Shown: piece after piece, positions 34,103 through 43,884 of the stretch
Position numbering within the stretch: the stretch's first letter is position 1
Layout of the letters: the number at the start of each line of letters is the position of its first letter
From: Alphaproteobacteria bacterium
GTDB lineage: Bacteria > Pseudomonadota > Alphaproteobacteria > Micropepsales > Micropepsaceae
Direction of reading: 5' to 3'
Assembly (NCBI GenBank): GCA_947465395.1
Contig: CANIAL010000011.1
Location: 1 to 64,000, forward strand
DNA: 64,000 nucleotides
The notes under the pieces: generated by a model
What the model saw: only the letters and a program-made list of their open reading frames with translations
What the model was told of the DNA's origin: nothing
The model's database searches: none
Program-made: the position numbers and the translations under genes

Positions 34103-35455
34103 CTAGGCCAGGGCGCGATAGCCCTTGGGCCGCCAGAACAGCAAGCCCAGCAGCAACCCGCCCACGCCGACAATGCGGGTGAGCAGATCAAAGGTGCTGA
34201 GCGCATAGGCACCCAACCCGAACAGCGCCAGCGCGCTAAGGCCGGGAAAGACGCAATAGAGAAAAAAGGTAACTGGCGCGCTGCGATCCCGGAAAGCCCA
34301 GGCCGACGCCAGGCCCGCCAGCCCGTAATAAAGACAGACCTGCAGTGCGATGGCTTTCACGGAATCGCCCAGGATCAGGCCCACCGTGGGAATGAAACTG
34401 GATAGATACGTCATCACCAGTCCCAGCCCCAGCAAAAGATAGATGGCGCGCGCCGGGGTGAGCGTGCTGGGATGCACCAGGCCAAATTTTCGCGGCAGCG
34501 CCCCGTCGCGGCCCATGGCGAAAAGCGTGCGGGAAAATTGCAGCATCTGGGTTTCCAGCGTGGCCACGCTGGAAAGGATGACGGCGATAGAGGCGGCGGC
34601 GCCGCCCGTCTTACCCAGACCCGCTTCCACCGCCAAATGATAGACCAGATTGTCACTGAAGCTGGCGATGTCCTTCAGGCTGAACAGGAACAAGGCCGCG
34701 ATGACATAGGCCACGAAATAGACCGCCATCACCACCACGCCCAACAGGCCGCCATTGCCGGCCGCACGCTCGGCCGATTTGGTCTCCTCGCCCAGATTGG
34801 CGGCTACATCCCAGCCCCAATAGAAAAAGACCACGATCAATGCCGAGGCCGCGAAGCTTTGCGGCGAATAACCAAACCCGAACCAGTCCCAGGAAAAAGC
34901 GTTCACCGGCCCCACTTTCCACGCGTGCCAGAAGGCGGCGCCCACCACTATGGTCAGCAACAGCATCTCGATGCCGCTCATGACCAGTTGCAGCTTGCTG
35001 CTGAGGGTGATGCCACCCACCAGCACCAGTGCGATCGCCACGAACCACAGCGCGCCCACCAAGGTGGTGGCCGTGACGTTGGTGGCCAGCGTGGGATCAG
35101 GAAAAAAAGACAGGGTTGCCGACCCCAGCGGCACCGCTCCCGTCACCATGAAAACGGTGGAGGCCACCAGCACCGCCCAGCCGGAAAAGAATCCGAAATT
35201 GCGGTTAAATATACGCCCCGTCCATTCATACGCCGCCCCGGCATTGGGCATGCGCGCGTTCAGCCCCTTATAGGCCAGTGCGATGCCGATCATGGGCACT
35301 GCGAAGATCAGGATCGCGCCGGGCGCCAGCATACCCGCTGTTCCGATCAATGTGGCAAGCGTGACGGCGATGGAAAAACCGGGCGCAGCACCGGCAATGC
35401 CCATCACCAGCGCCTCGAAGAAGGACAGCGAGTCTGCTTTCAGCCTGTGTGTCAT
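34103..35455 (-). CDS. APC-family amino acid/polyamine permease
   Basis: 450 residues, about 12 helices. N-terminal [34 protein letters not shown] and PNAGAAYEWTGRIFNRNFGFFSGWAVLV are APC signatures. It is a distant relative of the next permease, not a recent duplicate. Its start overlaps the stop of the spermidine-dehydrogenase-like gene (ATGA), which argues for a matched substrate such as a polyamine or its breakdown product; this is inferred. Confidence 0.85.
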   Translation of the reverse strand: MTHRLKADSLSFFEALVMGIAGAAPGFSIAVTLATLIGTAGMLAPGAILIFAVPMIGIALAYKGLNARMPNAGAAYEWTGRIFNRNFGFFSGWAVLVASTVFMVTGAVPLGSATLSFFPDPTLATNVTATTLVGALWFVAIALVLVGGITLSSKLQLVMSGIEMLLLTIVVGAAFWHAWKVGPVNAFSWDWFGFGYSPQSFAASALIVVFFYWGWDVAANLGEETKSAERAAGNGGLLGVVVMAVYFVAYVIAALFLFSLKDIASFSDNLVYHLAVEAGLGKTGGAAASIAVILSSVATLETQMLQFSRTLFAMGRDGALPRKFGLVHPSTLTPARAIYLLLGLGLVMTYLSSFIPTVGLILGDSVKAIALQVCLYYGLAGLASAWAFRDRSAPVTFFLYCVFPGLSALALFGLGAYALSTFDLLTRIVGVGGLLLGLLFWRPKGYRALA

Positions 35456-37323
35456 GCGCGTAGAAGTTCGTCTACCGCGCGGCGGGCCTGGTCTATCGCC
35501 GCATCAGCATAGGCGGCCATGCCAGCGTCGGAATTGGCAATGGCGATGTGTCCAAAGCGCGCGCGCCCGATCACATTGGGCCGCTGCGCGGGTGGCAGGT
35601 CGGGATCAATCAGGGAATTATGCTCCGGCGCATAGCCATGCGGCCAGCGGTTGACGGTGATGGCGGCGATATCGCGCCCCGCATCAAAGCCACCCGGGGA
35701 CAGGATACGGTCTAGCTGCGCGCGGATTTCGCGCTCGAACATCTCGAAAGACGTCATCAGCAATTCAGCGCGGCCCGCCTTGTGCTGCTCGCGCTCCGGA
35801 AGACCGGGCCTTGCTGGCGTGCGGATCATGTGCACCAGCATGGGCGCTGCTGGATCGTCGGGACTTTTGTAGCCGCCGATATCTACGGCTGGGTTAAGTG
35901 ACAGGTTCGGGAAATAACTGCCCGGCGCATAAATGCGCGAGACGCCCAGCTTGCGCCAAGACTTCCAGTCCCGCAGCGCAACACTGGCATAGACCAGCGG
36001 CGTCTTTATCAAACTGTGCAGCGCGACTTTCTGCGCCGCCGGCATTTCGGGACAGAGATATGGGATCATCATGTTCCAGCTGGCCAGAATGCAGGCTTTG
36101 GCCCGCACCCGTGTCAACTGCCCGGCCCGAGAATAGACAGCCTCCACGCCGCTACTGGCATTCCTCACCCGCACCACGGTGCTGGACAGGCGGATACGGA
36201 CTTTGTTCTCGGCACGATCCAGTCGGCTGTAATAGGCTCTGGCGGTAACAATATCCGTGGCCGTCTTACCGCTCAGCGCGCCCGGCACAAGGGCCCGTAC
36301 CAGCAGTCGTGCGATGGAGGCATTGCCATCGGGGAAATGAAAGGTGGCCGAACCGCCGGTAGCCGCATAACCGGCTGGTGTGTAGCCCATGCGCGACGTC
36401 GCGCCCGGCACCAGCCTCAGGCACTGGAAACCCGGCAGATCCGCGCCCCAGCAATCCAGCGCCGGAACCGCATCAATGCCGCAGCCCCACAGATCATCGG
36501 TGAGATGGCGATAATAAGGGATCACGCCCGCATCCGCCCCGCGCAGTTTGACCAGATAATCCTGGTAGGAGATGCGCGACAGCCGATCTTTCTTCGCATC
36601 CGACGACAGGCGCGGCAGCGGATCGTCAATTCCGACCTCGACCATGAGTATGGCGCGGCGGACTTTTTCCGACAAAGGCGTCGCGGCCAGAAACGTTTTC
36701 AACGATTTGCTGCGCTTCACCAACCTGTCGGCGCCGAAGGTCCGGGCATCGAAAAACACCGCCTCGCCCATGCCAAGCCCATCATAGAATTTTGACCGGG
36801 TGCCGACCTTGTCCAACTCCACCGGCCGCACATCCAGCGCCGTCAGAAGGTCTTGCGCGGTCTTGCTGTAGGGCGTGGGGCTTTCGATGGAAAAGCTGCC
36901 ACCATGCAGAAGCTGCAGGCCGCCGCCCATGTGAAACTCGTTGCGCTTGGCATGGCCGCCGAAGTCATCGTGATTTTCCAGTATCAGGATGCGCGCATCC
37001 GGCTTTTCCTGCCGCCAGAAATGCGCTGCCGAAAGACCGCTGATGCCGCCGCCTACGATCACCAGGTCGTAATCACTATTGTCTTCACCCAGCGCCCTGG
37101 CGTTTTTCCAGAAATCGCCGTCGCGCACCTGGTGCGCCACTTCGAACGAGCCGGGATGGCTGCCACGCATGCCGGTGAGAAGCGGCGGGTAATAGCCGGG
37201 CCGGTCTTGAGGAAATGGGGACTGCGCAGCAGCGTCCTGCGTCACGCCTGCGCCAATGCACAGCGCTGCGCCTTGCAGAAAATCGCGCCGCGCAATGTCC
37301 GGAATACTGCCCTTCTTGCCCAT
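35452..37323 (-). CDS. Tat-exported spermidine dehydrogenase-like flavoprotein
   Basis: 623 residues. The start [19 protein letters not shown] has a twin arginine at 12-13 and a hydrophobic stretch ending DAAAQ. The block [29 protein letters not shown] is a hallmark I associate with spermidine dehydrogenase. The FAD fold [12 protein letters not shown] starts at 91, then [15 protein letters not shown]. The family oxidises polyamines such as spermidine in the periplasm. The two permeases and the rhodanese downstream may carry its products. Amine substrate is likely from homology but not certain. Confidence 0.8.
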   Translation of the reverse strand: MGKKGSIPDIARRDFLQGAALCIGAGVTQDAAAQSPFPQDRPGYYPPLLTGMRGSHPGSFEVAHQVRDGDFWKNARALGEDNSDYDLVIVGGGISGLSAAHFWRQEKPDARILILENHDDFGGHAKRNEFHMGGGLQLLHGGSFSIESPTPYSKTAQDLLTALDVRPVELDKVGTRSKFYDGLGMGEAVFFDARTFGADRLVKRSKSLKTFLAATPLSEKVRRAILMVEVGIDDPLPRLSSDAKKDRLSRISYQDYLVKLRGADAGVIPYYRHLTDDLWGCGIDAVPALDCWGADLPGFQCLRLVPGATSRMGYTPAGYAATGGSATFHFPDGNASIARLLVRALVPGALSGKTATDIVTARAYYSRLDRAENKVRIRLSSTVVRVRNASSGVEAVYSRAGQLTRVRAKACILASWNMMIPYLCPEMPAAQKVALHSLIKTPLVYASVALRDWKSWRKLGVSRIYAPGSYFPNLSLNPAVDIGGYKSPDDPAAPMLVHMIRTPARPGLPEREQHKAGRAELLMTSFEMFEREIRAQLDRILSPGGFDAGRDIAAITVNRWPHGYAPEHNSLIDPDLPPAQRPNVIGRARFGHIAIANSDAGMAAYADAAIDQARRAVDELLRA

Positions 37324-37422
37324 GCCCGTTTTCCTGCCCTTTGGGAACCATGCAACAGGAAACGACCCTTGAATAGACGCGTCTGGGGCGTTACCTGCGG
37401 TATCCCATCACGGACACAGCCC

Positions 37423-38403
37423 TTGGCCCGCACGCCCCTTTCGGTTCTTGACTTGGCGCCCATCATCGAAGGCGGCACCGCCGCTATGGCGCTGGCCAAC
37501 AGCCTGGACCTGGCCCGCCATGCCGAGGCCTGGGGCTATCACCGTTACTGGCTGGCCGAGCATCACAACATGCCCGGCATCGCCAGCGCCGCCACCGCGG
37601 TAGCCATCGCCCATGTGGCGGGCGGCACCAAGACCATCCGCGTAGGCGCGGGCGGGGTGATGCTGCCCAACCATGCCCCGCTGGTGATCGCCGAACAATT
37701 CGGCACCCTGGCGGCCCTGCATCCGGGCCGCATTGACCTGGGCGTTGGGCGCGCGCCGGGCACCGACCAGCGCACGGCACTGGCCCTGCGCCGCACGCTT
37801 GAGGGCGATATCGAGAAATTCCCGCAGGACGTTCTGGAATTGTTGGCCTATTTCGAACCGGCCCAAGCGGGCCAGGTGGTGCGCGCCATTCCCGGCGAAG
37901 GCACGCGCGTGCCTGTGTGGATCCTGGGTTCCAGCCTTTATGGCGCGGAACTGGCAGCCGTGCTGGGACTGCCCTATGCCTTCGCGTCTCACTTCGCGCC
38001 GGCGGAGTTAGACGCCGCGCTAGCGCTGTACCGCGCCCGCTTCCAGCCTTCGCAATTTCTGCAGGCGCCTCATATGATGCTGGGCCTGAATGTGGTGGCC
38101 GCTGACAGCGACGAAGAAGCCCAGCGCCTGTTCACGTCCCTGCAGCAGGCTTTCGTGAATCTTCGCACCGGGCGGCCTGGCCCGTTGCCGCCGCCGGTGA
38201 CCGGCTGGTCGCCGCCCGACATCCGACTGTCGATGATGCTGGACCAGGCGCTGGCCTGTGCATTGGTAGGTGCGCCCGGAACCGTGTCAGCGGGGCTGGA
38301 TGCCTTTATCGCCGCCCACAAACCGGACGAATTGATGGTGACGGCGCAGATCTACGACCATGCAGCGCGGCTGAAATCTTACGAGATTCTCAGCAAACTT
38401 TAA
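37423..38403 (+). CDS. LLM-class flavin-dependent oxidoreductase
   Basis: 326 residues from TTG 37423, chosen by alignment with family starts ([10 protein letters not shown]). A TTG at 37369 with AGGA eight bases before it is an alternative that adds 18 residues. The luciferase-like TIM barrel is plain: [64 protein letters not shown] in segments, and [13 protein letters not shown] for FMN binding. Such enzymes use FMNH2 or F420H2; the subgroup resembles the MsnO8 type with unknown substrate. It is divergent from the spermidine-dehydrogenase-like gene. Confidence 0.8.
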   Translation: MARTPLSVLDLAPIIEGGTAAMALANSLDLARHAEAWGYHRYWLAEHHNMPGIASAATAVAIAHVAGGTKTIRVGAGGVMLPNHAPLVIAEQFGTLAALHPGRIDLGVGRAPGTDQRTALALRRTLEGDIEKFPQDVLELLAYFEPAQAGQVVRAIPGEGTRVPVWILGSSLYGAELAAVLGLPYAFASHFAPAELDAALALYRARFQPSQFLQAPHMMLGLNVVAADSDEEAQRLFTSLQQAFVNLRTGRPGPLPPPVTGWSPPDIRLSMMLDQALACALVGAPGTVSAGLDAFIAAHKPDELMVTAQIYDHAARLKSYEILSKL

Positions 38404-40446
38404 TCACCACAACCGAACGCGCTGATCCGGGGCCAGGTAATATTTGTCGCCCGGCTTCACATCAAAAGCCGCATACCAGTCATCCATATTGCGGGTGGGG
38501 CCGATGGCGCGGAAATCCGAAACCGAATGTTCGTTGGACAGCGTCTGGGTGCGGGTGGCGCTGTCGCGCATCTTGGTGCGCCAGACCTGGGCGAAAGACA
38601 GAAAGAAACGCTGGTCGCCTGTAAAGCCGTCAATTACCGGCGCCGGCTTGCCGCCCAGAGACAGATGATACGCCTTCAGCGCAATGGACAGCCCGGCAAT
38701 ATCGGCGATGTTCTCGCCCAGCGTATTCTTGCCGATGATGTGCAGGCCCGGCAGCGGCTCGAAAGCGTCATACTGGCTCACCACCATGGCGGTGCGCTTG
38801 TCGAAGGATGTGCGGTCAGCCGCGCTCCACCAATCCTGGAAGACGCCCTTGCCGTCATATTTGCTGCCCTGGTCATCAAAGCCATGGCTGATCTCATGGC
38901 CGATCACAGCCCCGATGCCGCCATAATTCACCGCGTCATCCGCATTGGGATCGAAGAAAGGCGGCTGCAGGATCGCGGCGGGAAAAACGATCTCGTTGAA
39001 GGACGGGTTGTAATAGGCGTTGATGGTTGGCGGCGTCATGCCCCATTCAGTCTTGTCCACCGGCAGGTTGATGCGCTTGAGGTCGCGTTCCCATTCAAAC
39101 ACGGCGCCGCGCTGGATATTATCCACCAGGTCGTTCTGGCGGATTTGCAGCGCCGAATAATCACGCCAATGGTCGGGATAGCCAATCTTGGGCGTGAACT
39201 GGCGGATTTTTTCCAGCGCGCGGGCGCGGGTTTGCGGTGTCATCCAGTCCAGGATCTGGATATCGGCCTCATAGGCTTTCAGAAGGTTGGAAACCAGCTT
39301 GTCCGCCTTGGCCTTGGCATCGGGCGGGAAATAGCGGGCGACGTAAATCTTGCCCAGCGCCTCGCCCAACAACCCGTCCACCAGCCTGACGCCACGGGTG
39401 CGCCGGTCAAGCTGCTGGGTGCGCCCGCCCAGCACAGTGCCATAAAAAGCAAAATTGCGGTCGTCGAATTTCTTGGGCAGGTAAGCCGACATGTGACGCA
39501 GATAATGCACCGCCAGGTAATCGCGCCAGGTCGAGACAGGCGTGGCGGCGAAGATTTTTGCCAGCGGGCCGAAGGCGGATTTTTCCGCCACAATGGCATA
39601 GCGTCCTGTGCCCTTGGGCGTGGTCAGTGGAATGCCGGTTTCACCAATGAACTTGTCCCAGGGAAATTCCGGCGCCAGCAACTCCAGTTCCGATATCTGC
39701 ATCGGGTTATAGATCTTGTCGGCGTCGCGGCGGTCGGCGCGCGTCCAGCTCACTTTCGCGATCTCGGTTTCCACCGCCACGATGCGTGCTGCCCGCGCCG
39801 CCGCATCGCTCATCCCCGCCATGGTCATCATGTCGGTAAGATAGGCGGCATAGGCGGTGCGCGTTTCGGCCAGCGCCTTGTCGTCGCTGAGATAATAATC
39901 GCGGTCCGGCAGACCCAGACCCGCCTGGCTGAGGTTCAGCGAATAATTGTCGGGATTCTTGTCGTCCACCCCGATGCCGATATTGTAGATGCTCATGGTG
40001 CCCAGCTTCACCGACGCCATGGCGCGCGCCACGTCATCGGGAGACTTCAGGCCCGCGAAATAATCCAGGTCTTTCTGGATGGGCTTCAGCCCCGCCGCCT
40101 CGATGGCATTGGTGTCCACAAAGCCATCATAAAGATCGCGTATCTTGCGTTCTTCCACCGACGGGTTGGGCTTCTTCGCCAATTCTTCCACCAGTGTGCG
40201 AAGGCGCATTTCGCTGGAAATCTGCAAATCCTGGAAGGACCCCGTAGAGGAACGGTCAGGCGGGATCACCGCGCCCTTCATCCAGTTGCCGTTCACGTAG
40301 AGGAAGAAATTGTCGCCCGGCTTGATGCTGCGGTCCATGGCAGACAGGTCTACACCGAATGTGCCCAGCGCGGGCTTGTCCGCTGCCAAGGCGCTGGTGC
40401 CGGCAAGAACCGTGGCCGCCAAGCCAAATGCGGATATCAGGCGCAT
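38404..40446 (-). CDS. M13-family metallopeptidase (neprilysin-like)
   Basis: About 680 residues; the start is ATGATG at 40449/40446 with GGAG upstream, the second ATG giving better spacing. A signal peptide ends SALAAD. The zinc motif HEISH lies near residue 514 (VIGHEISHGFDDQG) and the third ligand is in ENIADIAG. NAYYNPSFNEIVFPAAILQPPF is the family substrate-binding stretch, and it ends CxxW-like at VRLW. M13 enzymes cut short peptides in the periplasm. With the S46 peptidase and the racemase it fits a peptide-using lifestyle. Confidence 0.9.
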   Translation of the reverse strand: MRLISAFGLAATVLAGTSALAADKPALGTFGVDLSAMDRSIKPGDNFFLYVNGNWMKGAVIPPDRSSTGSFQDLQISSEMRLRTLVEELAKKPNPSVEERKIRDLYDGFVDTNAIEAAGLKPIQKDLDYFAGLKSPDDVARAMASVKLGTMSIYNIGIGVDDKNPDNYSLNLSQAGLGLPDRDYYLSDDKALAETRTAYAAYLTDMMTMAGMSDAAARAARIVAVETEIAKVSWTRADRRDADKIYNPMQISELELLAPEFPWDKFIGETGIPLTTPKGTGRYAIVAEKSAFGPLAKIFAATPVSTWRDYLAVHYLRHMSAYLPKKFDDRNFAFYGTVLGGRTQQLDRRTRGVRLVDGLLGEALGKIYVARYFPPDAKAKADKLVSNLLKAYEADIQILDWMTPQTRARALEKIRQFTPKIGYPDHWRDYSALQIRQNDLVDNIQRGAVFEWERDLKRINLPVDKTEWGMTPPTINAYYNPSFNEIVFPAAILQPPFFDPNADDAVNYGGIGAVIGHEISHGFDDQGSKYDGKGVFQDWWSAADRTSFDKRTAMVVSQYDAFEPLPGLHIIGKNTLGENIADIAGLSIALKAYHLSLGGKPAPVIDGFTGDQRFFLSFAQVWRTKMRDSATRTQTLSNEHSVSDFRAIGPTRNMDDWYAAFDVKPGDKYYLAPDQRVRLW

Positions 40447-40501
40447 CATTTTCTCCGGGTGCGAATGGGAAAAGTATAGGCACGCACGGCGCCAATGCCA
40501 G

Positions 40502-41209
40502 CTATTTGGCAGCGGGTATTGCGGCGCTCATTGCGGGATTTCCCCCCTGCACGGTCAGCCCCGGGGTCATGGGCCGTCCGTCGGGACCGGCCAGGATGGA
40601 CACCGCCACAACCGCCCCCGGAACCAGCGCCGATTTGTCCGACAATTTCAGCGCCGTGACATTGGCATCCATTTCTACCATCACCTGGATCTGGCCCTGA
40701 CAGCCCTCGGCGATATTGGCAGGGGCATGGCCCCGGCATTCCGGGCCATCCTTTGGTCCCAAGCCCCGGAATGACAGACTAAGAATCCCGGGCGCGTTTT
40801 CCTTCACAATGCCCGCCACTGTCATCTTGCGGGAATCGGATGGCAACGCGAACAGGCCTTCATTGGCGCCCTTGAAGCTGGCGGGAAACAGATGCACTTC
40901 GCTGGCTTTCCAGCGGTCGCCCACGATTTTCTCCATGGTGGCGCCCACATAATCGCCGGGCTTGATGTCGAACAGCGCCTGCGTTGTCTCCGCCATGATG
41001 CGAGTATTGGGCATCAGCGCGATGGAGAGCGCCTGGGCCGTCTTGCCCTCGCCCGTCATCACTTCGATGCGCTTGCCATCAAACGAGACGATGCGCGCCT
41101 TGACTCGCGGCACGCTCTGGGCGGTGGCGGTCATGGGCAGTATAATGAAGGCCGCACACAGAAACAGTTTTTTCACGGGGCTTGTCTTGGATGTTGGCTT
41201 GCCTGTCAT
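40502..41209 (-). CDS. Secreted OB-fold-like (DUF5666-type) protein
   Basis: 235 residues from ATG 41209; GTG at 41176 would also leave a complete signal peptide (VKKLFLCAAFIILPMTATAQ). The mature protein has several short beta-rich repeats (VPRVKARIVSFDGKRIEVMTGEG, FDIKPGDYVGATMEK, KMTVAGIVKENAPGIL). These resemble the small OB-like DUF5666 barrels. No catalytic residues are recognised. It is divergent from the phosphotransferase gene, with only 25 bases between the start codons. Confidence 0.55.
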   Translation of the reverse strand: MTGKPTSKTSPVKKLFLCAAFIILPMTATAQSVPRVKARIVSFDGKRIEVMTGEGKTAQALSIALMPNTRIMAETTQALFDIKPGDYVGATMEKIVGDRWKASEVHLFPASFKGANEGLFALPSDSRKMTVAGIVKENAPGILSLSFRGLGPKDGPECRGHAPANIAEGCQGQIQVMVEMDANVTALKLSDKSALVPGAVVAVSILAGPDGRPMTPGLTVQGGNPAMSAAIPAAK

Positions 41210-41234
41210 CACCGCACAGTACAGAATTCCCGGC

Positions 41235-42236
41235 ATGGATGGTGACCAAAAACTGGTTACAGGGGCTCTGAGCCGCATGGGCTTGGCGGCTGATGAGATC
41301 ACCCTCACCCGGCTGAGCGGCGGTGTTTCGTGCGATGTCTGGCTGGTGGAAGGGCCGGGTCGCGCGGCAATGGTGGTAAAGCGGGCGCTGGCCAAGCTGC
41401 GCGTGAAAGATGATTGGCGCGCGCCGCCCGAACGCGTACGTGCGGAAATTGACTGGTTCAAGCTGGCTGGAAAAATCCAGCCCGGCGCGGCGCCAAAAAT
41501 TATGGGAGAGGACGCCGCCCATTACATGTTTGCTATGGAATATCTGCCGCCGGAAAACCACAAATTGTGGAAAGCGGAATTGCTGGTGGGCCATGCCGAT
41601 ACCACTTTTGCGGCGCAGGTGGGTGCCGGCCTGGCGGAAGTCCACGCCGCCACGGCGGGCAAAGCGAATTTGGCGGCCGGCTTCGCACACCAGGTACAAT
41701 TTTTCGCCCTGCGAATTTCGCCTTACCTGCTGACTGCGGCAGTGCGCAATCCCGATGTGGCACCTATCATCCAGGAAATGGCGGACGATCTGGGCGCGGC
41801 GCGCATCGCGCTGATGCATGGCGATGTCAGCCCCAAGAATATCCTGATTGGCCCTGATGGTCCTGTATTCCTGGATGCAGAGACGGCCTGTTATGGCGAT
41901 CCGGCGTTCGATTTGGCCTTTTGCCTCAACCATCTGCTTTTGAAATATGTGCGAACTCCCGACGCGGCTTATCTGGAAAGCTTCCACGCCCTGAAAGATG
42001 CGTACCTCGCCGGCGTGGTCTGGGAAGCGCCCAGCGCACTGGAAACGCGCACGGCCCATCTGCTGGCTGCGCTGCTGCTGGCGCGAATGGATGGCAAGTC
42101 GCCGGTGGAATACATCACAGATCCCGCGCAGAAAGGGCTGGTGCGCGAAGCTACGAAGAGATTTCTGAAATCCGGTGAAAGCAGTCTGGCGAAAATGGTC
42201 GATACCTGGGACGGCGCTATTTCGGCACTACAATAG
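41235..42236 (+). CDS. Aminoglycoside phosphotransferase-family kinase
   Basis: 333 residues from ATG 41235. The kinase-like fold has a Gly-rich start (RLSGGVSCDVWLVEG), Lys in AMVVKRAL, the catalytic Brenner motif HGDVSPKNIL and the metal motif LDAETACYGDPAFDLAF. These enzymes phosphorylate small hydroxylated compounds such as choline, homoserine, sugars or antibiotics. Nothing nearby fixes the substrate. The last 20 bases overlap the convergent Lrp-family gene. Confidence 0.8.
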   Translation: MDGDQKLVTGALSRMGLAADEITLTRLSGGVSCDVWLVEGPGRAAMVVKRALAKLRVKDDWRAPPERVRAEIDWFKLAGKIQPGAAPKIMGEDAAHYMFAMEYLPPENHKLWKAELLVGHADTTFAAQVGAGLAEVHAATAGKANLAAGFAHQVQFFALRISPYLLTAAVRNPDVAPIIQEMADDLGAARIALMHGDVSPKNILIGPDGPVFLDAETACYGDPAFDLAFCLNHLLLKYVRTPDAAYLESFHALKDAYLAGVVWEAPSALETRTAHLLAALLLARMDGKSPVEYITDPAQKGLVREATKRFLKSGESSLAKMVDTWDGAISALQ

Positions 42237-42696
42237 GCACGCCCGGCTCGATCTTCGAGGCATGGATGACCAGCGACGACTTCACGCTGGCGACATTCTT
42301 TTCCGCCGTCAGAACATGGGTGATGAAATTCTGGAAGGCCGACAGGTCCGCCGCCACGCATTTGAGCAGGAAGTCCACCTCGCCCGACAGCATGTGGCAC
42401 TCGCGCACTTCCGGCCAGCTTCGCACGCGCTCCTCGAAATGCTTGAGGTCCGCGTCCTTCTGGCTGGCCAGGCCCACAAAAACAAAGCCAGCGGCGGCAA
42501 AGCCCAGCGCCTTGGCATTCAAATCCGCGTGATAGCCGGTGACATAGCCTGCCTTTTCCAGAGCTCGCATGCGGCGAAGGCAGGGCGGCGCCGTGATCTG
42601 GGCGCGGCGGGACAATTCCACATTGGTAATGCGGCCATCGGCCTGCAATTCAGAGAGGATTCGCAGGTCAATGGCGTCGAGCTTGCGGTTTTCCAC
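42217..42696 (-). CDS. Lrp/AsnC-family transcriptional regulator
   Basis: 159 residues. The N-terminal helix-turn-helix is LDAIDLRILSELQADGRITNVELSRRAQITAPPCLRRMRALEKAGYVTGY. The C-terminal RAM ligand-binding domain runs from about 75 (GFVFVGLASQKDADLKHFEERVRSWPEVRECHMLSGEVDFLLK). These regulators sense amino acids or related metabolites. It is divergent from trxB. An inverted repeat directly before its start could be an autoregulatory site. Confidence 0.9.
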   Translation of the reverse strand: MENRKLDAIDLRILSELQADGRITNVELSRRAQITAPPCLRRMRALEKAGYVTGYHADLNAKALGFAAAGFVFVGLASQKDADLKHFEERVRSWPEVRECHMLSGEVDFLLKCVAADLSAFQNFITHVLTAEKNVASVKSSLVIHASKIEPGVPIVVPK

Positions 42697-42715
42697 GGGC
42701 GGGCCCTTTAGTCAC

Positions 42716-42731
42716 CCACTTCTATTAGTGG
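42716..42731. promoter_or_regulatory. Inverted repeat before the Lrp gene, possible operator
   Basis: CCACT (42716-42720) and AGTGG (42727-42731) form a 16-base inverted repeat with a 6-base centre, 20 bases upstream of the Lrp start codon. The size and position would suit an Lrp/AsnC operator used for autoregulation. Only the repeat is seen; binding is inferred. Confidence 0.35.
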
Positions 42732-42844
42732 CCTGCCGAGTTCAAAGCAATAATATTTCCAAAAAATGTTATTTCAGGACAGTCTCAGTCCTAAATAGGC
42801 CCCGTCCCGCCAAATCCATGCACTGGCCCGTATTTTTCACCCGC

Positions 42845-42873
42845 TTGACCTTTGCCTCGCCGCTCCCGATATC
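42845..42873 (+). promoter_or_regulatory. Candidate sigma-70-type promoter for trxB
   Basis: TTGACC at 42845-42850 and GATATC at 42868-42873 are separated by 17 bases, about 27 bases ahead of the trxB start. The -35 box is near consensus and the -10 box is weak. A run GCGGGAGC serves as ribosome-binding site. Confidence 0.4.
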
Positions 42874-42900
42874 AAATCCCCTAAATACGGGCGCGGGAGC

Positions 42901-43875
42901 ATGAGCCAGCATTCCAAAGTGATCATTCTGGGCAGCGGCCCCGCCGGCTGCACGGCCGCGATTTACGGGGCTCGCGCCATGCTGGCACCCACCATCATTG
43001 GCGGCATCCAGCCGGGCGGCCAACTCACCATCACCACGGAAGTGGAAAATTATCCGGGTTTTGCAGATGCCATCCAGGGTCCCTGGCTGATGGACCAGAT
43101 GCAGAAACAGGCCGAGCATCTGGGCACCAAATTTGTTTCCGATACCATCGCGTCGGTTGACCTGTCGCGCAGGCCCTTCACCCTGACCGGCGACAGCGGC
43201 ACGCTTTACACATGCGATGCGCTGGTGATCGCTACCGGCGCTTCCGCCAATTGGTTGGGGCTGGAAAGCGAAAGCCGCTTCCAGGGCTTTGGCGTTTCGG
43301 CTTGCGCCACCTGTGACGGATTTTTCTATCGCGGCAAAACAGTGGCTGTGGTGGGCGGCGGCAACACCGCGGCGGAAGAAGCTCTATTCCTAACCAATTT
43401 CGCGGACAAGGTGACATTGATCCACCGCCGCGACACCTTGCGCTGCGACAAGACCAACCAGATGCGTCTGTCCGCCAACAAGAAGATCAATATTCTCTAC
43501 GATACCGAAGTGACCGAAGTGACCGGCAGCGACAATCCCAAAGGCGTTACTGGTATCACTTTGCACAATACCGTCACAGGCACGAAATCCACGTTAGGTG
43601 TGGACGGCTTGTTCGTGGCCATCGGCCATTCGCCTGCCACGTCGCTGTTTGCGGGCAAGCTGGACATGGATGAAAGCGGCTATATCAAGACCGCACCGGA
43701 TTCCACCCATACCAGCGTGGCCGGCGTTTTCGCGGCCGGCGATGTCAAGGACAAGATTTTCCGCCAGGCCGTGACGGCGGCGGGTATGGGCTGCATGGCG
43801 GCGCTGGAAGCCGAACGCTTCCTGGCCGCGGGCCATGAAAGTGAATTGCCGGTGGCCATTCAGGCGCACGGATAG
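42901..43875 (+). CDS. trxB: Thioredoxin-disulfide reductase
   Basis: 324 residues, normal length. FAD motif GSGPAGCTAAIYGARA (12-27), PGGQLTITTEVENYPGF, the redox-active CATC at 135-138 and the NADPH motif VVGGGNTAAEEALFLTNFADKVTLIHRRDTLRCDK in parts. The final FAD signature is GVFAAGDVKDKIFRQAVTAAGMGCMAALEAERFL. It reduces thioredoxin with NADPH in the cytoplasm. The LysR-type gene follows after 9 bases, so the two may share a transcript. Confidence 0.97.
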   Translation: MSQHSKVIILGSGPAGCTAAIYGARAMLAPTIIGGIQPGGQLTITTEVENYPGFADAIQGPWLMDQMQKQAEHLGTKFVSDTIASVDLSRRPFTLTGDSGTLYTCDALVIATGASANWLGLESESRFQGFGVSACATCDGFFYRGKTVAVVGGGNTAAEEALFLTNFADKVTLIHRRDTLRCDKTNQMRLSANKKINILYDTEVTEVTGSDNPKGVTGITLHNTVTGTKSTLGVDGLFVAIGHSPATSLFAGKLDMDESGYIKTAPDSTHTSVAGVFAAGDVKDKIFRQAVTAAGMGCMAALEAERFLAAGHESELPVAIQAHG

Positions 43876-43884
43876 GGGCAGGTC

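Noticed and set aside
38527..40479. 650-codon open frame antisense to the M13 peptidase
   Set aside because: It mirrors a well-supported metallopeptidase with signal peptide and HEISH motif; long antisense frames are common in GC-rich genes. The same applies to the antisense frames at 2251-3477, 13418-14644, 16604-18166, 18063-19352 and 20932-21945.
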